Assembly: GCF_005281475.1 (NCBI RefSeq)
Contig: NZ_CP040106.1
Location: forward strand, 2,012,501-2,076,500
Length of the DNA: 64,000 nucleotides
From: Echinicola rosea
GTDB lineage: Bacteria; Bacteroidota; Bacteroidia; Cytophagales; Cyclobacteriaceae
Reading direction: 5' to 3'
Shown: positions 54,583 to 63,233 of the stretch, piece after piece
Layout of the letters: every line of letters starts with the position of its first letter
Numbering within the stretch: the stretch's first letter is position 1
The notes under the pieces: model-generated
The model's input: the letters and a program-made list of their open reading frames with translations, nothing else
What the model was told of the DNA's origin: nothing
Databases searched by the model: none
Position numbers and translations under genes: made by a program

Positions 54583-55635
54583 TTAAATTCCTAGCACTTT
54601 TTTGTTGAGCGCATCGTCAGTACCTGCAGAGGCAAAATCGTCAAAGGACTTTTCCGTTACCCTGATGATTTTTTCACTGATAAATTTAGCTCCTTCGATT
54701 GCTCCCGCTTCAGGGTGCTTGATGGCACATTCCCATTCCAAAACTGCCCAGCCATCAAATCCGTACTGGGACAATTTACTGAAGATGGCATTGAAGTCCA
54801 CCTGTCCGTCACCGAGTGAGCGGAACCTTCCGGCACGGTCGATCCAGCTTTGGTAGCCACCATAGACGCCTTGTTTTCCTGTAGGATTGAATTCTGCGTC
54901 TTTGACATGAAACATCTTGATCCTGTCTTTGTAGAAATCGATGAATTGCACATAATCCAAGCACTGCAATACGAAGTGGCTCGGATCATAAAGGATATTG
55001 GCCCTGGGGTGGTGGTTTACTTTCTCCAGGAACATCTCAAACGTCACTCCGTCATGCAGGTCTTCTCCCGGGTGTAATTCATAGCATAAATCTACACCAT
55101 TTTTATCAAATTCATCTAAAATAGGAATCCACCTTTTGGCCAACTCCTCAAATCCTGCTTCTACCAACCCTGCTGGACGTTGTGGCCAAGGGTAAACGGT
55201 GTGCCACATCAGGGCGCCACTGAAGGTGCCATGCTTGGTCAGTCCCAAATTTTTGGATGCTTTGGCAGCATACATGAGTTGTTGTGTGGCCCAGGCTGAT
55301 TTGCCTTTGAGGTCTCCTTTAAGCTCCTCGGGAGCAAATGCATCAAACAATTCATTATAAGCAGGATTGATTGCGACGAGTTGCCCCTGGAGGTGAGTGC
55401 TCAGTTCGGAGATTTCCAAACCGGCATCCTGTACAGTTTTTTGAATTTCATCAGCATAGTTTTTGTCTTCTGCTGCTTTTTTCAAATCCATTAGTCTGCC
55501 GTCCCAAGAAGGTATCTGAACGGCCTTGTAGCCTATGCTCGCTGCCCATTCACAGATGCTTTTGAGGCTGTTGAAGGGTGCTTGGTCATCTACAAATTGC
55601 GCTAAAAATAACGCAGGGCCTTTGATGGTCTTCAT
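54583..55635 (-). CDS. sugar phosphate isomerase/epimerase-like TIM barrel, cytosolic
   Basis: The 350-residue protein belongs to the xylose-isomerase-like TIM-barrel family. Candidate metal ligands lie in DLCYELHPGEDLHDG, ANILYDPSHFVLQ, IKMFHVKDAEFNPTG and WAVLEWECAIKHPEAGA. No signal peptide is present, unlike the other two barrels of this cluster (58530 and 61748), so it should act in the cytoplasm. It sits between the cytochrome and the Gfo/Idh gene. A step after uptake, such as isomerising or epimerising the keto sugar, is likely. Confidence 0.87.
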   Translation of the reverse strand: MKTIKGPALFLAQFVDDQAPFNSLKSICEWAASIGYKAVQIPSWDGRLMDLKKAAEDKNYADEIQKTVQDAGLEISELSTHLQGQLVAINPAYNELFDAFAPEELKGDLKGKSAWATQQLMYAAKASKNLGLTKHGTFSGALMWHTVYPWPQRPAGLVEAGFEELAKRWIPILDEFDKNGVDLCYELHPGEDLHDGVTFEMFLEKVNHHPRANILYDPSHFVLQCLDYVQFIDFYKDRIKMFHVKDAEFNPTGKQGVYGGYQSWIDRAGRFRSLGDGQVDFNAIFSKLSQYGFDGWAVLEWECAIKHPEAGAIEGAKFISEKIIRVTEKSFDDFASAGTDDALNKKVLGI

Positions 55636-55819
55636 ACGATAGGGTTTTTTTAAGTTTATTAAATTAATCGTTTTAGCAAATGAATTGAGAATGCAAAATA
55701 CATTCTTTCACGCTATTCTTTAAATATTTTGATGGCTTTTTGTTACCAATGTTTTGCAAGGGAGCCTTTTTGGGGCCAAAAGGTAGTCGGTCAGGCGCCT
55801 TTTCAGGAAGAAAAACAGC

Positions 55820-56986
55820 CTAAACTTCAAGTTTTGTCCATTTTTGCTCAGACTGGCCACTTTTTACGACTTGCTCGATAAAGGCCATGCCCCTCACCCC
55901 ATCATCGGCGCCCGGGAAATCCAGCCATTCTTTTTCAGGTGTTTGACCGTTTATTTTGGCCAATAAGGTTTTTGTAAAATTGTTATAATGATTGGCAAAA
56001 GCCTCTAAATAGCCTTCCGGATGGCCGGCTGGAGTTCTGGTGTTGGCCAGGGCATAACTGGAAAGATAGGGCACATTGCCTCCTGCGCGGTAAATCTGAT
56101 CGGGTTGTTCGGGGTGGCGGAGGATCAGGGAATTGGCGTCTTCCTGTTGCCATTCCAGTCCTGCCTTGTCTCCATATACCCTTATTTTGAGGTTGTTTTC
56201 AGCGCCGGATGCCACTTGGCTGGCCATGAGGACTCCGGAGGCACCGTTGTCAAACTTCAGGAGGACGATTCCATCATCATCCAGTGTCCTGCCATCGACG
56301 ATGGTGTTGAGGTCAGCGCAGAGCTTATCGAGCTTCAATCCACTGACATATTCGGCCAGGTTCATGGCATGTGTGCCGATATCACCCATGCAGCCGGCTA
56401 CGCCACTTTTTTTAGGATCTGTACGCCAAGCCGCTTGTTTGTTTCCTTCATCAGAAAAATCCTTCCAAAGCCAGCCTTGAGGGTACTCAACATACACTTT
56501 TCTGATGTTTCCCAAGGTGCCATTGGCGATGAGCTGCCGGGCTTCCTTTACCATCGGATAGCCAGTGTAAGTATGGGTGAGGCAAAACAGCATGCCGGTT
56601 TGCTCAATGGTCTTTTCCAACTGCTTGGCTTCGTCCAGTGTAAGGGTCATGGGTTTGTCCAGGACCACATGAAAACCATTTTGAAGGGCCTTGATGGTCG
56701 GGTCGAAGTGTACGTGGTTTGGTGTCACGATACTGACAAAGTCTATTCTTTCTCCCTCGGGAAGTTGTTTTTCTTTTTCATACATTTCATCGTATGATTG
56801 ATAGACACGGCTGCTGTCGAGGGAGAGTTCCTTTCCTGCCTGCTCGGATTTTTCAGGCTTGCTACTGAATGCTCCTGCTACCAATTCAATTTTTCCGTCC
56901 ATATTGGCGGCGATACGGTGTACGGCTCCTATGAATGAGCCCGGTCCTCCACCGATCATACCCATTCGGAGTTTACGATGATTCAT
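55820..56986 (-). CDS. Gfo/Idh/MocA family oxidoreductase
   Basis: The 388-residue protein has an N-terminal Rossmann motif GMIGGGPGSFIGAVHRIAA, the family Lys in HVVLDKPMTLTLDEAKQLE, and a C-terminal substrate domain with GDIGTHAMNLAEYVSGL (His of the active site). No export signal is present, so it is cytosolic. NAD(P)-dependent enzymes of this type reduce 3-keto sugars to the parent sugar. It leads the minus-strand half of the cluster, divergent from the permease gene. Confidence 0.9.
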   Translation of the reverse strand: MNHRKLRMGMIGGGPGSFIGAVHRIAANMDGKIELVAGAFSSKPEKSEQAGKELSLDSSRVYQSYDEMYEKEKQLPEGERIDFVSIVTPNHVHFDPTIKALQNGFHVVLDKPMTLTLDEAKQLEKTIEQTGMLFCLTHTYTGYPMVKEARQLIANGTLGNIRKVYVEYPQGWLWKDFSDEGNKQAAWRTDPKKSGVAGCMGDIGTHAMNLAEYVSGLKLDKLCADLNTIVDGRTLDDDGIVLLKFDNGASGVLMASQVASGAENNLKIRVYGDKAGLEWQQEDANSLILRHPEQPDQIYRAGGNVPYLSSYALANTRTPAGHPEGYLEAFANHYNNFTKTLLAKINGQTPEKEWLDFPGADDGVRGMAFIEQVVKSGQSEQKWTKLEV

Positions 56987-57283
56987 AATTTTTGCTATTT
57001 TAGAATTTGATATGTTTTTTCAATTTGTTTTGGACACGAAAGTTATTGCTGCCTTCTCCTTGCTGTTTTTATTCGAGATCAAATGATTTTTTATTGATCA
57101 ATAGCGATATAGCAATGTGAGTGGCAATGATTCGTAATACAGAACCATTATACTTACGTCTTTGTCTCGGCAAAACTAAAATTAAGCGAAAAACACTAAA
57201 ATTTAAATTATTATTTAAGTAGTTTGGCTTTTTCTTTTTAAGTTGAGAATTAATAATTGCACAAAAAAACCTATTAAAAACCT
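56987..57283. promoter_or_regulatory. divergent control region of the 3-keto-glycoside cluster
   Basis: About 300 AT-rich bases separate the Gfo/Idh and permease starts, and promoters for both arms should lie here. No convincing TTG/TAnnTTTG pair or operator was identified, and no regulator gene is adjacent. Confidence 0.45.
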
Positions 57284-58516
57284 ATGAGTTTCAATACGAA
57301 GTTTAAGCTGTCCTTTATGATGTTCCTCGAATTCTTCATTTGGGGAGGTTGGTTTGTCACCTTGGGGTTATTCCTTGGAAACAACTTAGGGACGAATGGA
57401 GCACAGGATGCAGCTGTGTTTTCGACACAATCGCTGGGAGCCATTATCGCTCCTTTTATTATTGGGTTGATTGCCGACAAGTACTTTAATGCAGAACGGA
57501 TTTTGGGAATACTTCATCTGATTGGTGCGGTATTGATGTACCTCATGTACACCGCAACTGATTTTGAATCGTTTTACCCTTATGTGTTTGCCTACATGGT
57601 GGCCTATATGCCCACATTGGCCTTGGTGAATTCGGTTTCCTTTAATCAGATGAGCAATCCTGAAAAGGAATTTGGTGTCATCCGGGTGTGGGGAACGATT
57701 GGTTGGATCGTAGCCGGTTTGGTGATCAGTTTGGTGTTTGCTTGGGATTCCACGGAAAATGCAGCAGCTGGAATGTTGAAATATACCTTTTTGATGACTT
57801 GCATCGCCTCGTTGGTATTGGGTGTTTACAGCTTTATGCTGCCGAAGACGCCTCCAAAAATTGCCAAAGGCGAGAAAAAGTCCATCTCAGAGATTCTGGG
57901 GCTTGATGCATTTACACTTCTAAAAGACAGGAATTACTTGGTTTTCTTTTTGTCTTCGGTATTGATTTGTATCCCCCTTGCCTTTTATTATCAAAATGCC
58001 AGTAAATTTTTCGGTGAGATCGGTATGACGAATCTTACCAGTAAAATGGCCTTAGGGCAAGGCAGTGAGGTGCTCTTCATGCTGTTGCTTCCGATCTTCT
58101 TTGGTAAATTCGGTGTAAAGAAAACCTTGTTGGTAGGCATGTTGGCTTGGGTGGTCCGTTATGCGCTGTTTGCCTTTGGTAATGTCGGGGAGCTTTCTTT
58201 TATGCTTCTGACGGGAATTGCCCTTCATGGGATTTGCTATGACTTCTTTTTTGTTTCCGGGCAGATTTACACAGACTCCAAAGCAGGCGAAAAGTTCAAG
58301 AGTGCTGCGCAGGGAATGATTACCCTCGCTACCTATGGCGTGGGCATGCTGATCGGCTTTTGGGTAGCAGGATGGGCATATGACACCTATGAAATGAGTG
58401 ACAAAGTCCACGACTGGAAGACAATCTGGTTGATTCCGTCTGGAATTGCCGTATTGGTAGCCCTGATCTTTGCCGTGGCTTTTAAACAGAAAAAACCTAC
58501 GCCTGTAGAGGCTTAA
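57284..58516 (+). CDS. MFS permease, nucleoside/sugar-proton symporter-like (NupG)
   Basis: The 410-residue protein has about 12 membrane helices. The motif FMMFLEFFIWGGWFVTLGLFL at the start and IGLIADKYFNAERILGILHLIGA match NupG/XapB-type nucleoside symporters. In this cluster it probably carries a sugar, most likely a 3-keto sugar, from the periplasm to the cytosol. It begins the plus-strand arm; the TIM-barrel gene follows 13 bases later. Confidence 0.88.
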   Translation: MSFNTKFKLSFMMFLEFFIWGGWFVTLGLFLGNNLGTNGAQDAAVFSTQSLGAIIAPFIIGLIADKYFNAERILGILHLIGAVLMYLMYTATDFESFYPYVFAYMVAYMPTLALVNSVSFNQMSNPEKEFGVIRVWGTIGWIVAGLVISLVFAWDSTENAAAGMLKYTFLMTCIASLVLGVYSFMLPKTPPKIAKGEKKSISEILGLDAFTLLKDRNYLVFFLSSVLICIPLAFYYQNASKFFGEIGMTNLTSKMALGQGSEVLFMLLLPIFFGKFGVKKTLLVGMLAWVVRYALFAFGNVGELSFMLLTGIALHGICYDFFFVSGQIYTDSKAGEKFKSAAQGMITLATYGVGMLIGFWVAGWAYDTYEMSDKVHDWKTIWLIPSGIAVLVALIFAVAFKQKKPTPVEA

Positions 58517-58529
58517 ATATTTTGTCAGA

Positions 58530-59393
58530 ATGAAGCCTCGTAGATCAGCAATAAAGAAAATGATGGTGGGGTCAGCAGTGCTTAGTGGCTTGCCCTACTT
58601 GAATCTCAAAGCAAAAAATAAAGACATGTTGAAAGGAAATATAAACCATTCTGTGTGCCGATGGACATATGGCCATCTGTCACTCGATGAGTTATGTGTA
58701 CTGATTAAAGATATTGGATTTAATGCCATTGACCTGCTAGGCCCTGATGATTGGCCTACGGCCCAAAAGCATGGGGTGTACAGCTCCATGTGCAATGGTG
58801 CAGAGATCAGTCTTGAGGAGGGGTTTAGCCATTCGGAATACCACGATACCCTCATCAAAAACTATACGGAAATGATCCCCCTCGTGGCCAAAAACGGTTA
58901 CAAAAACCTGATTTGCTTTAGTGGGAACAGAAATGGTATGGACGATGAAACAGGCCTTCAAAACAGTGTAAAGGGGCTACAGAAATTATTGCCCCTAGCA
59001 GAAAAGCACGGCGTTACCCTGACCATGGAATTGCTAAACAGCAAGGTGAATCATCCGGATTATATGTGTGATAAAAGCGTTTGGGGAGTAGAATTGTGCA
59101 AGCGGCTGGACAATGAAAATTTCAACCTCCTATATGACATTTATCATATGCAAATCGATGAAGGAGACGTGATCCGTACGATTGGTGAGAATCATCAGTA
59201 TTATGGACATTATCATACAGCAGGAAATCCGGGCAGAAATGAAATCGATGATACCCAGGAGCTAAATTACCCTGCAATCATTAAAGCCATTGCGAAAACA
59301 GGCTTTAAGGGCTATATTGCCCAGGAGTTTATCCCAAAGGCTGATGACAAGGCCGCGTCACTCAGGGAGGCCATCGCCTTATGTGACATATAA
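58530..59393 (+). CDS. hydroxypyruvate-isomerase-like TIM barrel, Tat-type signal
   Basis: The 287-residue protein starts with a twin-arginine-like signal (MKPRRSAIKKMMVGSAVLSG). The barrel matches the Hyi group: TMELLNSKVNHPDYMCDKS, LLYDIYHMQIDEGDV, GHYHTAGNPGRNEIDDTQELNYP and YIAQEFIPKADD, holding the metal Glu, Asp, His and Glu. True hydroxypyruvate isomerases are cytosolic, so export suggests another job, likely acting on 3-keto glycosides by elimination or isomerisation. It lies between the permease and the GMC gene. Confidence 0.85.
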   Translation: MKPRRSAIKKMMVGSAVLSGLPYLNLKAKNKDMLKGNINHSVCRWTYGHLSLDELCVLIKDIGFNAIDLLGPDDWPTAQKHGVYSSMCNGAEISLEEGFSHSEYHDTLIKNYTEMIPLVAKNGYKNLICFSGNRNGMDDETGLQNSVKGLQKLLPLAEKHGVTLTMELLNSKVNHPDYMCDKSVWGVELCKRLDNENFNLLYDIYHMQIDEGDVIRTIGENHQYYGHYHTAGNPGRNEIDDTQELNYPAIIKAIAKTGFKGYIAQEFIPKADDKAASLREAIALCDI

Positions 59394-59428
59394 ACCAGAA
59401 TAACCTAATAAAAACCTATAGATGAATT

Positions 59429-61108
59429 ATGGCAAATCAAGAGTATGATGCAATTGTCGTCGGCTCAGGTATCAGCGGCGGCTGGGCTGCTAAGGAGTTG
59501 ACAGAGAAAGGGCTCAAGGTTTTGTTACTCGAAAGGGGGCAAAATGTGGAGCACGTAAAAGACTATAAGAATGCGACCTTACCTCCATGGGAAATACCCC
59601 ATAGAGGAAGAGCGACCACCGAAATGATCGAAAATCACCCTAACCTAAAACGTGACTATGTACTGAACGAACTGGTGTTGGATTGGTGGGCACATGAAGA
59701 TACTTCTCCCTACGTGGAGGAGAAACCCTTTACCTGGTTCAGGGGCTATCAGGTGGGTGGTAGGTCATTGCTTTGGGGCAGACAGAGTTACCGCTGGTCA
59801 GACCTGGATTTTGAAGCCAATTTGAAGGAAGGTATTGCCGTGGATTGGCCAATCAGGTATAAGGACATCGCTCCTTGGTACGATTATGTAGAGAAATTCG
59901 CTGGGATTGCAGGAAATAAAGACGGCCTGGACGTATTGCCAGATGGGCAGTTTATGCCGCCATTTGCGATGAACTGTGTGGAAAAGGACGTAAAGGAGCG
60001 GATAACAAAAAAATTCGAAGGAAAACGTCACCTGATCAATTCCCGGGTGGCCAATATTACAGAGCCACTTCCGGGAAGGCCGGGCTGTCAAGCGAGGAAT
60101 AAGTGTTGGTTAGGCTGTCCTTTTGGAGGGTATTTCAGTACACAGGCTTCTACCCTGCCGGCTGCGATGGCTACCGGAAACCTAACCCTTCGTCCATATT
60201 CCATTGTCCACCGTGTATTGTACGATAAAGACACTAAGAAAGCGACGGGAGTAGAAATCGTGGATGCTGAGACCATGGAAACCATCGAGTATAAATCCAA
60301 GATTGTATTCCTTTGTGCTTCGGCCCTTAATTCTGCTCACGTATTGATGCGCTCGGCAACCGATATCTGGCCGGAAGGACTAGGCAGTAGTTCTGGTGAG
60401 CTAGGCCATAATGTGATGGACCATCATTTTAGACTTGGAGCAAGCGGCTCCGTGGAAGGGTACGATGATAAATATTATTTTGGTAGAAGGCCAGGAGGCA
60501 TTTATATACCACGGTACAGGAATGTAGGAGACGACAAGCGTGACTACGTGCGTGGTTTTGGCTACCAAGGCGGAGCAAGTAGAAGTGGATGGGGCAGAAA
60601 TGTCGCAGAAATGAATATCGGAGGGCCATTGAAGGAAGCCCTTACCGAGCCAGGGCCTTGGAGCATGGGCATGATGGCTTTTGGCGAAATCCTGCCTTAC
60701 CACGAAAACACGATCAAGATCAGTAAAGATGTGAAGGATAAGTGGGGCATGTATGCACTGGTCATGAATGCTGAGATCAAGGACAATGAGCAGAAGATGC
60801 GTAAGGATATGATGAATGATGCCGCTGAAATGCTGGAAGCAGCAGGGGTCAAGAATATCCATACCTATGATTCTGGCTATACCTTCGGACAGGGAATTCA
60901 CGAAATGGGAACCGCTCGCATGGGCAGGGATCCCAAAACCTCCGTCCTGAACGAAAACAACCAAGTATGGGATGCCAAAAACGTGTTTGTGACTGATGGG
61001 GCAGCGATGACGTCTGCGGCTGCGGTAAATCCGTCACTGACCTATATGGCACTGACGGCCCGAGCAGCAGATTTTGCTGTGAAGGAACTCAAAAAAGGAA
61101 ACCTTTAA
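59429..61108 (+). CDS. GMC oxidoreductase, probable glycoside 3-dehydrogenase large subunit
   Basis: The 559-residue flavoenzyme has an N-terminal FAD motif IVVGSGISGGWAAKEL, VGGRSLLWGRQSYRWSDLDFEA and the active-site His in GIHEMGTARMG with Asn in AAVNPSLTYMAL. Cys220, Cys226 and Cys230 (CX5CX3C) lie where the FAD glucose dehydrogenase alpha subunit has a cysteine set for a 3Fe-4S cluster. There is no signal peptide; it probably leaves the cell by riding on the Tat-bearing small subunit encoded 18 bases downstream. Members of this type oxidise the C3 hydroxyl of glycosides. Electrons could pass to the cluster's cytochrome c. Confidence 0.93.
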   Translation: MANQEYDAIVVGSGISGGWAAKELTEKGLKVLLLERGQNVEHVKDYKNATLPPWEIPHRGRATTEMIENHPNLKRDYVLNELVLDWWAHEDTSPYVEEKPFTWFRGYQVGGRSLLWGRQSYRWSDLDFEANLKEGIAVDWPIRYKDIAPWYDYVEKFAGIAGNKDGLDVLPDGQFMPPFAMNCVEKDVKERITKKFEGKRHLINSRVANITEPLPGRPGCQARNKCWLGCPFGGYFSTQASTLPAAMATGNLTLRPYSIVHRVLYDKDTKKATGVEIVDAETMETIEYKSKIVFLCASALNSAHVLMRSATDIWPEGLGSSSGELGHNVMDHHFRLGASGSVEGYDDKYYFGRRPGGIYIPRYRNVGDDKRDYVRGFGYQGGASRSGWGRNVAEMNIGGPLKEALTEPGPWSMGMMAFGEILPYHENTIKISKDVKDKWGMYALVMNAEIKDNEQKMRKDMMNDAAEMLEAAGVKNIHTYDSGYTFGQGIHEMGTARMGRDPKTSVLNENNQVWDAKNVFVTDGAAMTSAAAVNPSLTYMALTARAADFAVKELKKGNL

Positions 61109-61126
61109 CCCAAAACGACACGAATT

Positions 61127-61678
61127 ATGGCAATGAACAGAAGAGATGCACTGAAGAGCTTTGCGCTCATGATGGGCGGGACCATGGTAGGAGCAAATGC
61201 CCTGCTGACAGGGTGTACGCCTGATAAGCAAATAGAAGGGCTGGACTTTAGCCCTGAAGAAATCGCCTTTCTGGACGAAATCGGCGATACAATCATCCCG
61301 ACCACGGATACCCCTGGGGCGAAGGCTGTGGGAATAGGTTCCTTTATGGTCATGATGGTCAAGGATACTTATTGGGAAGAGGAACAGAAGCAGTTTGTGG
61401 ATGGCTTGAACAGTCTAAGGAAGGGGTTCAAAGAGGAGGTAGGAAAAGACTTTGTGGAGGCCTCCCAGGAAGAACGAACCGCTTATCTCAATAAACTAAA
61501 TGCAGCAGCCAAAAATGAAGATGGCCCGAAGTATTTCAACATGTTAAAAGACCTCACTGTACTGGGGTATTTTACTTCTGAAATAGGCGCTACCCAAGCG
61601 CTGAATTATGTGGAAGTCCCAGGCAAGTGGGAACCATGCATCGACTACAAAAAAGGGGATAAAGCATACGCTATCTAA
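61127..61678 (+). CDS. gluconate 2-dehydrogenase subunit 3 family protein, Tat lipoprotein
   Basis: The 183-residue protein has a twin-arginine signal with lipobox (MNRRDALKSFALMMGGTMVGANALLTGC). The subunit 3 block follows: FSPEEIAFLDEIGDTIIPTTDTPGAKAVGIGSFMVMMVKDTY. Such subunits carry the GMC flavoprotein across the membrane and anchor it. It starts 18 bases after the GMC gene and is followed by a terminator. Confidence 0.93.
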   Translation: MAMNRRDALKSFALMMGGTMVGANALLTGCTPDKQIEGLDFSPEEIAFLDEIGDTIIPTTDTPGAKAVGIGSFMVMMVKDTYWEEEQKQFVDGLNSLRKGFKEEVGKDFVEASQEERTAYLNKLNAAAKNEDGPKYFNMLKDLTVLGYFTSEIGATQALNYVEVPGKWEPCIDYKKGDKAYAI

Positions 61679-61687
61679 CTCCCTGCA

Positions 61688-61723
61688 AACGGAACAACGC
61701 AGGTGCGCTGTTCCGTTTTTTTT
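61688..61723 (+). terminator. terminator after the subunit 3 gene
   Basis: AACGGAACA (61688-61696) pairs perfectly with TGTTCCGTT (61709-61717), inner CGC/GCG adds strength, and TTTTTT follows. It lies between the dehydrogenase pair and the last TIM-barrel gene, whose ATG is 25 bases on. Confidence 0.88.
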
Positions 61724-61747
61724 ACAATCATTAATCAAAACCCTATT

Positions 61748-62656
61748 ATGAACAAAAGAAGGAAGTTTTTAAAGCTGGGAGCAGCTTTTACTGCGGGATC
61801 ATTTTTGCCCTTACAGTTTTGTTCTTCTCCCAAAAGTGGAAGTGAAACGGCCGTCGTAGAGGAGGCGGTAAAGGAATCCGTTAAGGAAAAGTTGGAGAGC
61901 TTTGGGATCCAGCTGTACTCGGTAAAGGGAGATATGGCAGAGAATGCCCAAGAAGCCATTAAGAAGATAGCAGGGTATGGCTATCATCAGATCGAAGGCT
62001 TTGACGGTGGCAAAGGGATCTTTTGGGGAATGAAGAACACGGAGTTCAAGTCGTTTACGGAAGATTTGGGGCTTGACTTTGTCGCTTCCCATGCCAATGT
62101 TTTTGAGAATACAGAGAAGCTGGCTGCTGAAGCGGGGGAGATTGGGATGAAATACCTGATCGCACCATATGTGGGGGCACAGGAATCCATGGAAGATTGG
62201 AAAAAAATGGCGGATAGCTTTAATAAGGTAGGAGAGATTTGCAAGTCTAACGGACTGCGCTTTGCTTACCATAACCATGGCTATACGTTTGAAGCATTGG
62301 AAGGCCAGATGCCGCAAGATTTCCTTTTGGAAAATACCGATCCTGATTTGGTGGATTTTGAACTTGATATCTATTGGGCGGTGACAGCCGGCGCTGACCC
62401 ACAGGCATATTTTGAGAAGTACAAAAACCGTTTTAGGCTTTGCCACGTGAAAGACCGCGAAAAAGGAGCGCCAGCTGGAGAGCATAATGCCTCTACTGTG
62501 CTAGGTACGGGCACTATTGATTATGGTGAGGTACTTAGAACAGCAAAGGATAATGGTATGCAGTATTTTATAGTGGAGCAAGAGAAGTTCTCTGGTGCCA
62601 CGCCAATGGAGGCAGCGGAAAAAAATGCTTCCTATTTGAAGGGACTTGAAATTTAA
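61748..62656 (+). CDS. sugar phosphate isomerase/epimerase-like TIM barrel, Tat lipoprotein
   Basis: The protein has 302 residues from ATG 61748 (MNKRRKFLKLGAAFTAGS); earlier residues fall inside the terminator. The signal is twin-arginine with a Cys at LPLQFC that could be lipidated. The barrel has YGYHQIEGFDGG, LRFAYHNHGYTFEALEGQMPQDF, VDFELDIYWAVTAGADPQAYF, FRLCHVKDREKGA and YFIVEQEKFSGATP, with metal ligands Glu, Asp, His and Glu. Periplasmic barrels of this group with DUF1080 partners cleave 3-keto glycosides. It comes after a terminator, so it may be expressed at a lower or separate level. Confidence 0.87.
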   Translation: MNKRRKFLKLGAAFTAGSFLPLQFCSSPKSGSETAVVEEAVKESVKEKLESFGIQLYSVKGDMAENAQEAIKKIAGYGYHQIEGFDGGKGIFWGMKNTEFKSFTEDLGLDFVASHANVFENTEKLAAEAGEIGMKYLIAPYVGAQESMEDWKKMADSFNKVGEICKSNGLRFAYHNHGYTFEALEGQMPQDFLLENTDPDLVDFELDIYWAVTAGADPQAYFEKYKNRFRLCHVKDREKGAPAGEHNASTVLGTGTIDYGEVLRTAKDNGMQYFIVEQEKFSGATPMEAAEKNASYLKGLEI

Positions 62657-62682
62657 TCCGGTTTATCCAATTGAAACTTTAG

Positions 62683-62711
62683 AAAGGCAGCTCAGGTGGG
62701 CTGCCTTTTTT
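62683..62711 (+). terminator. terminator after the last TIM-barrel gene
   Basis: AAAGGCAGC (62683-62691) pairs perfectly with GCTGCCTTT (62700-62708), followed by TTTTG. It lies 27 bases after the stop. Confidence 0.9.
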
Positions 62712-62831
62712 GATGGTGTTAATGTGGAGAGGTTATGGGTTTTATGACGTCGGTCTGAGGTCAAAAGCTGGTGTTGCAGCGATTTTTAAAGCTATAGCCT
62801 TCTTGGTGAGAAACGGCATCTTGGAGGGGCT

Positions 62832-63179
62832 CTAGCGTCAAACCAAACCTAAACCTAGGTACCTGAGCTCGACTTGTTTTTAGCATTAAAAGCGTCATGC
62901 GAACCCTTTTTTAGGAGGATGTGGATTGGAAAAGGGTGTGGCCAACTCGAAATACCGAGACTGCCACGGCTTCCACCCCTCAAATCTCCCTCTAAGCCTC
63001 GCAGTGACGATTTTATAGTCGAACTGAGGTTAGGTGGGATCCGGTGCGTCTTTTGGCCTATCGCTACGTTGCAAAAATGATGACTTCCTTAGCTAGGGAT
63101 AGGGGCGTTTTTTGCGCCTTGATCTCGTCCAAAATCCACTACCGCTTTGCCCGCCAATTAAGCGTTGACTTGATACTAG
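62832..63179. repeat. inverted-repeat element R2, copy B, with nested palindromes
   Basis: The 348-bp element is bounded by CTAGCGTCAA (62832-62841) and TTGATACTAG (63170-63179), one mismatch from a perfect inverted repeat. Its outer parts match copy A (34046-34212). A central insert holds an inner inverted repeat ACCTGAGCTCGACT (62861-62874) / AGTCGAACTGAGGT (63017-63030, 12 of 14 pairs) and, within it, a REP-like unit at 62892-63009. Like copy A, it lies between two convergent genes. Confidence 0.8.
62892..63009. repeat. REP-like palindrome nested in R2 copy B
   Basis: The unit begins CGTCATGCGAA and ends CTCGCAGTGACG, with a central imperfect hairpin GTGGCCAACTCG-AAATAC-CGAGACTGCCAC. This matches the general pattern of the palindromic repeat GTCATTGCGAG...CTCGCAATGACG known from many bacterial intergenic regions. 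It forms the core of the insert that makes copy B longer than copy A. Confidence 0.6.
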
Positions 63180-63233
63180 GGCTATTAGGTGGACTGTAAG
63201 TGTTTTGGTCCAACAGGCAGTTTTTTGCCTTTA

